From Chaetoceros tenuissimus (taxonomy: Eukaryota; Bacillariophyta; Thalassiosirophyceae; Chaetocerotales; Chaetocerotaceae), in contig BLLK01000047.1 in the NCBI GenBank assembly GCA_021927905.1, positions 1,984,001 through 2,048,000 on the forward strand: a stretch of DNA of 64,000 nucleotides, written 5' to 3'. Both the position numbers and the translations under genes were made by a program. Shown here in pieces: positions 11,678-20,597 of this stretch. The notes beneath the pieces were generated by a model. That model worked only from the letters and a program-made list of their open reading frames with translations, did not search any database and had not been told where the DNA came from. Every line of letters begins with the position of its first letter. The stretch's first letter is position 1.

Positions 11678-13386
11678 GAAAGTGTGAAACCGCTGTGCTG
11701 AAAAGATTTCTTGAGGCGATCCATGCAGGCATAGACTTCTGGAGTGTACGGTTCAAGGCCGGTTAGACGGCGTACAGTATCGACGAAAAAGACTCTATCT
11801 TTCTCACGTACAACAGTAGGGCCGATTACATCAAACGCACTCAGAATAGCAGCAAGAGCTACAGTTGATTCTTTTTTCGATACAAAGAAATAATCGCATA
11901 CACTAATTTCTGTCATGAAACGTGCGATTTCCATGATATCTGGTCTACGTGGCACATGTTTAGGAAGACAGAACATGAGATGCTTGCTTTGTACAAGTGC
12001 AATTGGTGGATGCATTCTCCAATCAAGAGTCCTATACAAGCAGTGATGGTTAATTGGTAAATTTATGGGCGGTCGATTTGTGCAACAAGAAGATACTTAC
12101 CTGAACATGATGTGTTCCATCTTCAATACATGGTCCGCTTCGAAATAACCTCTACTGAGGTTGAGGAAAGCATTCAAGCTGAGAGCTCTTTTTTCGTTCA
12201 GTTTGATAGCGATAAATAGCGATGTCATAGCGGCAAGTTGAAATATCTTTCTATTTACAGCTTTCTTTGACAAATAGCGGTCTAAAAAGTTGAGTGCAAT
12301 GGCGACCACCTGTCTATTGTAATCAAAATGGTCTACAACCTGATAGCACCATTCGCAAATCTTGTCTCTCCAAACTTCATTTATTGCAGTAAATGATGAG
12401 GATGTTGAGTCTCCAGAGAGAAGGTATAGATTAGGAGTATCTGCTTCAAGTTTTTCTTGGTAGTCATCGTCAAGGTAATCTGCACTCTGATATTGTTCAT
12501 CTTGCTTCTTGAATACGTGGAATATTTCTGGCAATTCTTCAATATATGATTCTGGAGAACGAGCACGGGCCAGTACTTTTTTACTCAAAACCCTATCATG
12601 TTTGATCACAGAAACTTCACTAGCAGGTACCTCCAGTGAAATACTTCTTGCATGATTTTGTGCCACACTAGAAGATAAATCAGAAGGTGTTTCTCTTACT
12701 GGTCGAACTGATTCATCAATACTTTCTTCTGCTTCACTTTGTTGACTTTCGCTAATAGAAGATGATTCTCGCATCGGTGCCTCCTCGACATTTGTTTCGT
12801 CATCATTCACTGGAGCGATCGAGTCTTCATCGCTTATCTCCTCATCCATCTCCTCACCTAGGAGATTATATTCATCCTCATTCTCCCTATGATTTTCTAC
12901 ATCGCATTGCTGCATCTCCTGTTTCGCAATCCGCCAATGGACCGGTCCAACTAAGGTCTTCAAAGACAACTCTATCTTTTGAAGAATAGCTATTTCCGTC
13001 AAACCATGAATCTCTTGGTATTTTTTTATGATCCGCAATGCATGTTTATATAAAGCAATCTTAGCTCCCTTTAGATGCTTCAGAAGAGATTTGGTGAAGC
13101 GGAAAAAATGCTTTCGACACAGGATTTTTGGACACGATCGACTTTCTTTACTCGCACCCTTACTTGTTTCTGCTTCATCTTGAAGTTCCTTATAGCCATC
13201 ACTATGCATATTTGTGTCTATCTTCTTTTGATCGAGTCGAGCTGTTCGCTGGAGTTGTTGTTGTCTATGCTGGATTGAATCTTGGCACTTCCCTCCAGCT
13301 GCTTGCCTAGGACGAGTACAAGCTTCTTCCTTCCTAGCTTGCTTCACGCCGTTACCATCCCTTGAGTTCATATGCACTCTCTTCAT
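11632..13386 (-). CDS. Cyclin (diatom-type, N- and C-terminal cyclin folds)
   Basis: Regulatory partner of cyclin-dependent kinases. Exons 12101-13386 and 11632-12031, intron 12032-12100 (69 bp). The splice gives MEHIMF-RTLDWRMHPP, the conserved end of the first cyclin box. About 561 residues. Residues 1-330 are low complexity, acidic and Ser-rich. The cyclin N-box starts near residue 340 (REKICEW-like DKICEWCYQVVDHF, then VAIALNFLDRYLS and AAMTSLFIAIKLNEK). The C-terminal fold follows (LDWRMHPPIALVQ ... VALAAILSAFD). This arrangement resembles the many diatom-specific cyclins used for cell-cycle entry signals. Exact class is not certain. The 3' end is duplicated (see the repeat at 11482) and an AAACCCTAA box lies 55 bp upstream of the ATG. 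Confidence 0.88.
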
Positions 13387-13440
13387 GATTCCTATTTGAT
13401 TCCTATTATATACTAAATATATACCTAGCTAGAAAAACCT

Positions 13441-13449
13441 AAACCCTAA
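13441..13449 (+). promoter_or_regulatory. Telo-box-like AAACCCTAA upstream of cyclin
   Basis: The nonamer AAACCCTAA, preceded by CCT, lies 55 bp from the cyclin start. In plants this 'telo box' sits near the starts of cycling and ribosomal genes. Whether diatoms use it is not known to me, so the regulatory reading is an inference. Confidence 0.3.
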
Positions 13450-13606
13450 TTGAAAGATCCGATGATGAAGATATATGTTAAAAATGGATCTTCACTCTTC
13501 TTCGCCTACTTCCTTTCCTCTTGGCGGATGAGGGATGATAGAAACAAGAACAATGAGGAGTCTAGTCTTGTTGGTATCTATTCGGAAAAAAATAGCCTGA
13601 AGACAT

Positions 13607-13611
13607 CTGTG
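13607..13611. repeat. Target-site duplication CTGTG (left)
   Basis: CTGTG directly abuts the left LTR and recurs directly after the right LTR at 18912-18916. A 5-bp duplication is usual for Ty3/gypsy integration and fixes the element's ends. Confidence 0.85.
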
Positions 13612-13825
13612 TGATACAACGAAGGATTCAAAGTAATTAGATGGGAATTATGTTACTAATCGCTACCTAAAAGAATGTTTGTTCCGAATAAAAGAGACAG
13701 AATTCTTATCAGAATTCTGATGACGTAACGGAAGAAGAATAGAACCAAAGAATTCTGCCAATGCTAAACATAATCCATGTCAGGTCAGGATGCGTTATCC
13801 TAACCGTTAGCTACCATCTGTAGCA
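13612..13825 (-). repeat. 3' LTR of the Ty3/gypsy element
   Basis: Near-identical to 18696-18911. Contains the inverted pair around AGAATTCTTATCAGAATTCT and a TGACGTAA motif of the kind bound by bZIP factors. Confidence 0.93.
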
Positions 13826-13864
13826 CTCTTCTCCTCATGACTGACCAATGCTGGGCAGTCATCA

Positions 13865-16800
13865 CTATCTACGATATGGTCTTATTCTACGGATGTTCAC
13901 CCTTTCCAAAATGCCTGGTCTGCGACGAATGGTAACATTTCCATTAACATGAACTTGCGTTATCTGAAACGGACCCTCAAATCTTATATCCAATTTGCTT
14001 GTAGTTCGATATGAATCTGCAATTACCAATACCCAATTTCCAACTTGATAATTATAATCAATTCGGTTATCATTTTCTCTTTGATTGCTTCTATCAACTA
14101 TTTCTTGCCTCCTAGCTCTGAGATTATTCAAATCAACAATGAAAGGTAAATTCAAAATCATATTCCTTTGAAACGCTAATGCTCCTGGAGATGCATTCAT
14201 CGTCGAATGTACCGCAGTTCTCAATGCATAAACAGTATTGGCAAGTAAAGTATCTATTGCTTGAGTTGCTTCTGCTACTGTCTGTGGTGGATGCTGACGA
14301 AGTAAAGATCGAATTTGATTGAGCATTGTTTGATGCATTCGTTCACAAATACTATTACCCTGTGGATTTCTGGTAGTGATTTGTGCTGGTCTGATATTAA
14401 ACCTATTCAACATCTCCTGAAACTCTGATCCTGTAAATTCACCTCCTTGATCATGAATGCACTTAACCGGTCTAGGATACCTTGAAAGCCAATTATTTTC
14501 AAACAACGTTGCTATATGATTTGCATGTTTGTTTTGAATACGTACTGCTTCGACAAGGTTAGTATCTTGATCCACCATTGTCAAGGCATGAAATTCCACT
14601 GTTACTCCTTGCACTTTGAATTTCCATGGTCCAATTAGATCTACTGCTACCGTATGCCAAGGATTCATAGTAACTGTTCTTGGAGGTAAATGTCCATATT
14701 GAACACTAGCTGTCTTGTTTACTTGACATATTTCGCATTTAGAACAAATCTCCTTAATGGTTTCTGTAGCTCTGGGACTAAAGAAGTTTTCGTTGAAGGT
14801 TTTCTTCAATTTTTCTTCACCGCAATGATTAAGAGCATTATGATACCACCGCAAGATACGTACGGAATACTGCGTTGGTACAAATATCCTATCTTTGTAC
14901 ATCACGAGTTGCACTTGAGGATTCATCTGTCGTAAAGAGTAATCAGCTGGGCTTCTCTGTCTTAGTTGCGCTAATTGCATATCCTGTTGTTGTGCTAAGG
15001 CTATTCTGTTGTAATCCAAAGGAAAAATAGCGTTTTCAGCGACATTAATAAACATTTCAGACAAAGGTAAATTTGCAAAACATTCTGCTAACCGAAGATC
15101 ATCAAAAATTAAATCCTGAAAGAAAGATTCTTCCAAGTTTCTTTTTGTACTAGGACCATTACTCTTCTCCTCAAGAATCTTACTGTCAACTTCCATACGT
15201 GAGAAATAATCTGCACAAGTATTGACTTCGCCCGGAATAAAATGTAATTGAGGTCCGAATTCCTCTATGTACATTCTCCAGCGTAGCATTCGTTGGGATG
15301 ATATATTCTTGTATGTAAGATTTTTATGATCAGTGTAAATGTGGATTTGAGCACCTAGAAGCATAGTACGGTAAGTTTTTAATGTCTCGAAGATCGACAA
15401 AAATTCCTTTTCACCAGTAGGATAATTTCGTTGAGCTGCATTAAGCTTCTTTGAAAAGAAGGCCACTGGTCGAAGATTTCCATCAGCATCATGCTGAGCC
15501 AGTGTAGCTCCCAACTGATAGTCCGAGCTGTCGGTATAGATAAAAAAAGGTTGGTTATGATCAGGATAAAAAAGAAGAACGTCTTTCGCCATTGTTGCTT
15601 TAATTTGCTCAAACGCTTGCTGCTGTTCTGTGCCCCAGTGGAAGTTGTTTGTCTTTAAAAGATCTGTTAGCGGCTTCTGCAAATGAGCTCTACGTTGCCA
15701 CATATCTTTATAAAAATTTACAGCCCCTATGAAACTGCGTACTTGCTTCACATTTTTAGGAGGTTGCATGGCCAAAAGCGGTTTGATCTTCTTGGACCAA
15801 GGTTTTAGTCCACTTGGAGTTAACCAATGTCCGAGCCAATCAGTTTCTTGTACGGCCCATTCACACTTGAGTGGATTCATAGTGAATCCGTGATCCTGCA
15901 GCTTTTTAAGTATACGCTGAATCTTACCAACATGTTCGTTCCAATCATCGGAGAAGATACCAATATCATCGATGTAGATTTCACAGTCCTCATCACGTAG
16001 CACATTTTCCATTATCTCTTGAGCAATGTCTGGAGATTCCAGAATCCCCATTGGCAGTCTGTTATACTTATACATACCAAATGGAGTAGTGATTGTGCAT
16101 AAGTTTTTGCTTTCCTCATCCAACTCGAAGGTGTAATATTGCATCGAAATATCAAGCTTGGTAAAAAATTTGTACCCTTTTCTCCTTTCGAGAATGTCTT
16201 TAATTCTTGGTAGCTCATACTGTTTTCGTTGCAAATTCTTATTTAGATACCGGAAATCGCTTACCCAGCGTACCCGACCGTCCTTCTTTGGAATAATGAA
16301 AGTTGGAGCAGTCCAGATGGATCGGTTAGCGGGAGAAAGAACACCTTGTTGCACCAAACGATCAAGTTCTTCCTTGAAAACTTTTTCGTGTGCATAAGGA
16401 ACCTTGTAAGGGCGACTCTGACGAGGCTGAGCATCAGGCTTGAGATGAAGATGAACCTTGCTATCAGGATATACTTTTAGTTGACCATCAAATAGCGTAG
16501 TGAACTCGTCCAGTACACGATGTAGATCTTTCCTCTGTTCTTCTGACAAGTGCTGCTGAGCATCTGCTACTTCTTTTCCTGAAACTTTGTCATACTTAGA
16601 CTCCAGAATAAAAGATTCATCTTGCTCCTCCACTTCATCATCATATCCATATTCAGTGAAGGCTAGCTGCACATTCGTACGGTTATTCCAATGACGACGA
16701 GATTTCATGGAAACGGTGATGTCCATCCAAGACATTGTTTGGTCCTGGTAGTTCAGTACTAAGCCCATTGCTGCCAAAGTTCTCTGACCCAAGATGATAT

Positions 16801-17305
16801 CATGAGGACACACTCCATCATGTACAAGCGCAAAGATCTTTTCAATATTATGCTTTCTTCCAAACTCGGGCAATACGCTATTTTCTAGAATTACATATTG
16901 TTTGAAGTAGACAGTACCACCTATGCCAATAGACGGAGATGCCTCTGTTAAATCATAAACTGGACAATTCTTCGGTAAGGCACGTCGATGAATGATGTCA
17001 CAAGTTCCACCGGAATCAAATAGAGTTCTACATAACTTCGTATCGCGATGCCCATTAATAGTGCGAGGTTGCAATAATGAGACTGGAGCAGTTAATGGAT
17101 CCTTTTTCATTTGGTCGGCTTGCACACTGAGACTAGCTTCCACTTCAACGGGTGGAGAGGAAATAAAGTCATAGACATCCATTGGAATCGAAGTTGCGAA
17201 GTATTCTTCCCATAGGATTTCTTCCTCCTCTTGAGGAGTCTTCCAGAACTGTTGTTTTGCTTCTTGTTCCCAGAAGCATTCTCCAAGTTCCAAAGGTGAA
17301 TTCAT
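13865..17305 (-). CDS. pol: Pol polyprotein of the Ty3/gypsy element
   Basis: One frame of 1146 residues. An aspartic protease site is visible near residue 98 (LFDSGGTCDIIH). The reverse transcriptase has FTKLDISMQYYTFELDEES and the catalytic YIDDIGIFSDDW near residue 443. RNase H begins at FFIYTDSSDYQLGATLAQ near residue 587. The integrase has an HHCC zinc finger (HNALNH...CSKCEICQ, near 820-860) and a catalytic core with VDLIGPW, HDQGGEFTG near 950 and ERMHQTMLNQ. It ends with a GPY/F-type module (RFEGPFQI, near 1108), which is typical of Ty3/gypsy. No chromodomain is seen. The frame starts about 180 bp after the end of the gag frame. Confidence 0.95.
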   Translation of the reverse strand: MNSPLELGECFWEQEAKQQFWKTPQEEEEILWEEYFATSIPMDVYDFISSPPVEVEASLSVQADQMKKDPLTAPVSLLQPRTINGHRDTKLCRTLFDSGGTCDIIHRRALPKNCPVYDLTEASPSIGIGGTVYFKQYVILENSVLPEFGRKHNIEKIFALVHDGVCPHDIILGQRTLAAMGLVLNYQDQTMSWMDITVSMKSRRHWNNRTNVQLAFTEYGYDDEVEEQDESFILESKYDKVSGKEVADAQQHLSEEQRKDLHRVLDEFTTLFDGQLKVYPDSKVHLHLKPDAQPRQSRPYKVPYAHEKVFKEELDRLVQQGVLSPANRSIWTAPTFIIPKKDGRVRWVSDFRYLNKNLQRKQYELPRIKDILERRKGYKFFTKLDISMQYYTFELDEESKNLCTITTPFGMYKYNRLPMGILESPDIAQEIMENVLRDEDCEIYIDDIGIFSDDWNEHVGKIQRILKKLQDHGFTMNPLKCEWAVQETDWLGHWLTPSGLKPWSKKIKPLLAMQPPKNVKQVRSFIGAVNFYKDMWQRRAHLQKPLTDLLKTNNFHWGTEQQQAFEQIKATMAKDVLLFYPDHNQPFFIYTDSSDYQLGATLAQHDADGNLRPVAFFSKKLNAAQRNYPTGEKEFLSIFETLKTYRTMLLGAQIHIYTDHKNLTYKNISSQRMLRWRMYIEEFGPQLHFIPGEVNTCADYFSRMEVDSKILEEKSNGPSTKRNLEESFFQDLIFDDLRLAECFANLPLSEMFINVAENAIFPLDYNRIALAQQQDMQLAQLRQRSPADYSLRQMNPQVQLVMYKDRIFVPTQYSVRILRWYHNALNHCGEEKLKKTFNENFFSPRATETIKEICSKCEICQVNKTASVQYGHLPPRTVTMNPWHTVAVDLIGPWKFKVQGVTVEFHALTMVDQDTNLVEAVRIQNKHANHIATLFENNWLSRYPRPVKCIHDQGGEFTGSEFQEMLNRFNIRPAQITTRNPQGNSICERMHQTMLNQIRSLLRQHPPQTVAEATQAIDTLLANTVYALRTAVHSTMNASPGALAFQRNMILNLPFIVDLNNLRARRQEIVDRSNQRENDNRIDYNYQVGNWVLVIADSYRTTSKLDIRFEGPFQITQVHVNGNVTIRRRPGILERVNIRRIRPYRR

Positions 17306-17488
17306 GATGGATACAACTCCTGTTGATTAGTTAATAAAGAAAATAAAGAAAAAATTGGATGAGACAAATTGAAATTACATAAAATGGCTCACTTCGTGAG
17401 TACTTGTGATATTGAATATCCAGATGTGGAAATTTTCGTTTCCAACAAGTCCTCACGAAGCGGCCTTAAGCCTATTTAATCGTGGACC

Positions 17489-18676
17489 TTAATTGAACGC
17501 ACCATGATGTGCTCCCCAGACGTTGTTATTGTCCATGAGGAAGTGTTGTTCATTACTGCCATTCGAACCCTGCTGGTTTGAACCGTTTTCTGGATTGCTA
17601 CGAGTATTAGCATTGTTATTATTTTGAGTTCCTTGATAATTGTAGTTCTGATTCTGACCATGTCCTTGATTGTTACCGGAGTTATAGGACTGTCCTCCAT
17701 TATTGTTGTGGTTGGAGTGGTTATGATGACCTCTTCCTCCACCGTTACCACGGCCTCTGCCGCCATAACCATTGCCACGGCCTCTGCCTCCTCGGCCTCT
17801 GCTACCAGTATCACCACGGAAATTGGCACTTCTTGGATTAAGAATGCAGTCCTCCCATTCATGATTATTATGTGGAGGCTCATGTCTGGTACACTGGTTT
17901 CTGAAGCCACCAGTCTGACCGCGTCTGTTTCCTTTCTTACGCTGCTTGAACTTCTGATTCTTCAGATCTTGATGACGAGCACGCTTCTTGGAAGTATCAG
18001 CATCTGCAGTACTCTTCTGGCGTTCCATGTACTCACTAATCTCATTGATAGACTTTTCATGATACACAGCTCCTGAATTGGTGAAATTCAACTTCCATTG
18101 ATATGGGAAGGAATCAAAAACAAGCTTCTTCTCAAGGTTATCATCAGGTCTTGGCGCTACGATTCTCAAGAGTTCCTTGGCATATCCTACAAGAGTACAG
18201 AATCTCCCTACATGCTCCGCAACACTCTTGCTCTTTTCCTTTCTCACTTTATCAGAACGCAGGTACTCTAGAAGAGCATCTCCTCCAGAACGCCCTCCGC
18301 AGAACCTAATCATCATAAGGTTCACTGCAACTTGAAACTTGTCTGCATTTGCTGCTGCCACTACATCTGCATGGGTGGAAACAGTATCAGTCCAGTAGTG
18401 TTGCGCTACCCCTTTAAGCACATCCTCAAAGTTCTCGAACTTTTCTAGGTCGTCAAAGTTTAGCTTGCGGTTGCTGGCTGCGGAGATAAAGCGCTCACGT
18501 ACATAGAGAAAGGCTTCCGCGTTTCCAGTGCTTCCACCTTCTCCATCAAAGGTTGGCAAACTCTCTTTGCGATAGGAACCATCAGCAAAATCTTGCTGAA
18601 GCTTGATAGTTACGAAGTCTGCGTAATCAAGGGCTGGCCACATTTTGATTGGTGTATTTGCATTAGAATCACTCAT
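17489..18676 (-). CDS. gag: Gag-like protein of the Ty3/gypsy element
   Basis: 395 residues starting 19 bp inside the 5' LTR. The first ~220 residues are mostly helical and charged, as expected of a capsid-type domain. A basic stretch (KKRARHQDLKNQKFKQRKKG) and a Cys/His cluster CTRHEPPHNNHEWEDC, perhaps a variant zinc knuckle, follow. The tail is rich in RG/GRG then Asn/Gln, suitable for RNA binding. Assignment rests on position, composition and order relative to pol rather than a clear family motif. Confidence 0.85.
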   Translation of the reverse strand: MSDSNANTPIKMWPALDYADFVTIKLQQDFADGSYRKESLPTFDGEGGSTGNAEAFLYVRERFISAASNRKLNFDDLEKFENFEDVLKGVAQHYWTDTVSTHADVVAAANADKFQVAVNLMMIRFCGGRSGGDALLEYLRSDKVRKEKSKSVAEHVGRFCTLVGYAKELLRIVAPRPDDNLEKKLVFDSFPYQWKLNFTNSGAVYHEKSINEISEYMERQKSTADADTSKKRARHQDLKNQKFKQRKKGNRRGQTGGFRNQCTRHEPPHNNHEWEDCILNPRSANFRGDTGSRGRGGRGRGNGYGGRGRGNGGGRGHHNHSNHNNNGGQSYNSGNNQGHGQNQNYNYQGTQNNNNANTRSNPENGSNQQGSNGSNEQHFLMDNNNVWGAHHGAFN

Positions 18677-18695
18677 TGTGATTAGTAATTACTAG

Positions 18696-18911
18696 TGATA
18701 CAACGAAGGATTCAAAGTAATTAGATGGGAATTATGTTACTAATCGCTACCTAAAAGAATGTTTGTTCCGAATATAAAAGAGACAGAATTCTTATCAGAA
18801 TTCTGATGACGTAACGGAAGAAGAATAGAACCAAAGAATTCTGCCAATGCTAAACATAATCCATGTCAGGTCAGGATGCGTTATCCTAACCGTTAGCTAC
18901 CATCTGTAGCA
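18696..18911 (-). repeat. 5' LTR of the Ty3/gypsy element
   Basis: Upstream LTR in the element's own sense, near-identical to the 3' copy, bordered outside by CTGTG at 18912-18916. The leader between this LTR and the gag ATG is only about 19 bases and does not begin with the usual TGG of a tRNA primer site. Confidence 0.93.
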
Positions 18912-18937
18912 CTGTGAACAATTTTTTTATTTTAACG

Positions 18938-18945
18938 TATAAAAA
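18938..18945 (+). promoter_or_regulatory. TATA-like box upstream of pseudouridine synthase
   Basis: TATAAAAA lies about 150 bp before the ATG at 19090 and is followed by a pyrimidine-rich CTCTCTTCTCTCC stretch. It lies outside the LTR, in the original promoter DNA. Role inferred from sequence alone. Confidence 0.35.
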
Positions 18946-19089
18946 CGTCTCTCTTCTCTCCTCCACTCATCTTTCTATTCCATCGATCTTTTCTTTTCAA
19001 AGTCATTAGTAAGAAGTATTCTACGTACAATTGTGAATCCGATATACTTTTCCATATTGAAGATATTTTGATTCCTCACATAGATCAAC

Positions 19090-20571
19090 ATGATTTCAAG
19101 GGCATATATTCTCTATTTGACCATGGTGCCTTTATTTTCATCACAACTAAGGAGAGCAATTATGAGACCTATGTTTGTAAACGCTTTCACTGCACAAAGA
19201 ACATCGCTGATGGTACAAAAGTACTCGTATACCAGATGCAACTTTCCTGGGGCATTTAACAAAAGCCGTTTATATTCAACAAAAGAAGAAATTGAAATTG
19301 ACAAAGAGAATTTACACGAAAGTTTGAGGAAATATTTTATGGAAAGGGAAACCGATGGAATACTGCTTCTTGGTCCTTCTCTAATTAATGAATTTAATGC
19401 AGACGAAGTCATTTCATCAGTTCTGCAGGCTACAAACAATAACAAAGGACAAGCGGCCAGTATTCTAAATGCAGTAATTGCATCTTGCTCGCTAAATAGT
19501 AAGGATCAAGAATCTGCAGCCTCTTTTGCATGGGAGCTATATACATCATGGGAAGAATGTGCCGATGAATTGGGATTGAATCCTGACATGGTAACATTTT
19601 GCAGTACCTATAGTGCTCTTATGAGATATATAGATGAAATCGAGAATAAAGAATTCTTTTTAGATTGTGCTCAAGATGTTCTAGAACGAGCTCAAAGATA
19701 TACCAAGAAGATTGCAGGTTCGAAAAGGCGAAAATTATTGAATTCCATTTCAAGAAAGAGTGGTAGTACCCCAACAATGGCAAAAGATTGTTTAGATGAA
19801 CTGCAAGCTAACTATGGAGAAGACTTTGATGTCTTATTTGAAAATGACGAGGTTCTTGTGATAAATAAGCCTTCGGGAATGGTATGTTATCATACCAGGA
19901 AAACAACTGATGGCAAAATTGGGCGAAAGAAAAAATCTTCAAAAAAGAAGAAGAAAGGAGAAACTGGTGGTATAATAATGAGTGATATTTCCTTGGAAGA
20001 TGCTTTGATTGATATTGGTTGTTCGCTGTCAACACTGAATCCAGATGCTTTGGGAATTGTTCATAGAATTGATCGTGGTACAAGTGGTTGCCTGATACTG
20101 CCAAAGACAAATGATGCCCACGCCAGACTATTGACGCAATTTTTTACACGCCAAGCAAAGAAAGAGTATAAAGCTTTGGTTCGAAATGAATCTGTTGCTG
20201 CAAAGCAAATGGACTTGACCCAAGGAGTTATTGACGATAATGTCGGAGGTCGACCAGCTTTATCATTTTACCAAGTCGAGGAAGCAGTTGGCGAAAATGG
20301 ATATATTTTGAACGTAGAAACTAAAACTGGGAGGAAGCATCAAGTCCGAGCGCACTGTGCAGCATTAGGAATACCGATATTTCTTGATCCTTTATACGAT
20401 GATACCAAAAGCGAAAATTCTGAGGTTAACAAAGTTCTCAATACTATCAATGATGGGAGACGCTTTTTCCTTCATGCGTCTTCTTTGAGAATCCAAGACT
20501 TTAACATAGATGTGACTGCTCCAATACCACAGTGGTGGAAACCAATTATGAAAGATATAGCTAAATTATAA
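19090..20571 (+). CDS. RluA-family pseudouridine synthase with PPR-like N-terminal half
   Basis: Converts uridine to pseudouridine in structured RNA. 493 residues, no intron. The catalytic domain covers about residues 245-485: VLFENDEVLVINKPSGMV, the active-site motif HRIDRGTSGCLI with the catalytic Asp near residue 325, AKKEYKALV, TGRKHQVRAHCAALG and DPLYDD. Between residues ~115 and 175 there is a stretch like a pentatricopeptide repeat (ILNAVIASC ... LGLNPDMVTFCSTYSALM), unusual for RluA enzymes. The N-terminus is hydrophobic (ILYLTMVPLFSSQL) then basic with VNAFTAQ, so organelle import is likely. Plastid or mitochondrion cannot be settled. A Lys-rich insert (KKSSKKKKKG) splits the early catalytic domain. 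Its promoter lies next to the LTR element. Confidence 0.92.
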   Translation: MISRAYILYLTMVPLFSSQLRRAIMRPMFVNAFTAQRTSLMVQKYSYTRCNFPGAFNKSRLYSTKEEIEIDKENLHESLRKYFMERETDGILLLGPSLINEFNADEVISSVLQATNNNKGQAASILNAVIASCSLNSKDQESAASFAWELYTSWEECADELGLNPDMVTFCSTYSALMRYIDEIENKEFFLDCAQDVLERAQRYTKKIAGSKRRKLLNSISRKSGSTPTMAKDCLDELQANYGEDFDVLFENDEVLVINKPSGMVCYHTRKTTDGKIGRKKKSSKKKKKGETGGIIMSDISLEDALIDIGCSLSTLNPDALGIVHRIDRGTSGCLILPKTNDAHARLLTQFFTRQAKKEYKALVRNESVAAKQMDLTQGVIDDNVGGRPALSFYQVEEAVGENGYILNVETKTGRKHQVRAHCAALGIPIFLDPLYDDTKSENSEVNKVLNTINDGRRFFLHASSLRIQDFNIDVTAPIPQWWKPIMKDIAKL

Positions 20572-20597
20572 GATGAAAAAATATATTCTATTCCTAT

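Larger units (their letters stand above)
13612..18911 (-). mobile_element. Ty3/gypsy LTR retrotransposon, whole-looking
   Basis: A 5.3-kb element read on the minus strand. It has LTRs of about 215 bp at 13612-13825 and 18696-18911, a gag-type frame, then a pol-type frame in the order protease, reverse transcriptase, RNase H, integrase, which defines Ty3/gypsy. The LTRs read TG...CA in both orientations. They are nearly identical, pointing to a young insertion. A purine run GAGGAGAAG (13826-13834, minus sense) next to the 3' LTR fits a polypurine tract. The element sits between the divergent cyclin and pseudouridine synthase genes. It looks whole, with both frames open. No claim about activity can be made from sequence. 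Confidence 0.95.

Noticed and set aside
17476-17910. 144-residue frame inside the gag-like gene
   Set aside because: Val/Ala/Thr-rich shadow in another frame of the Gly/Arg-rich repeat region.
17624-18076. 150-residue plus-strand frame with hydrophobic repeats
   Set aside because: Antisense shadow of the gag tail. Hydrophobicity is an artefact of GRG codons read backwards.
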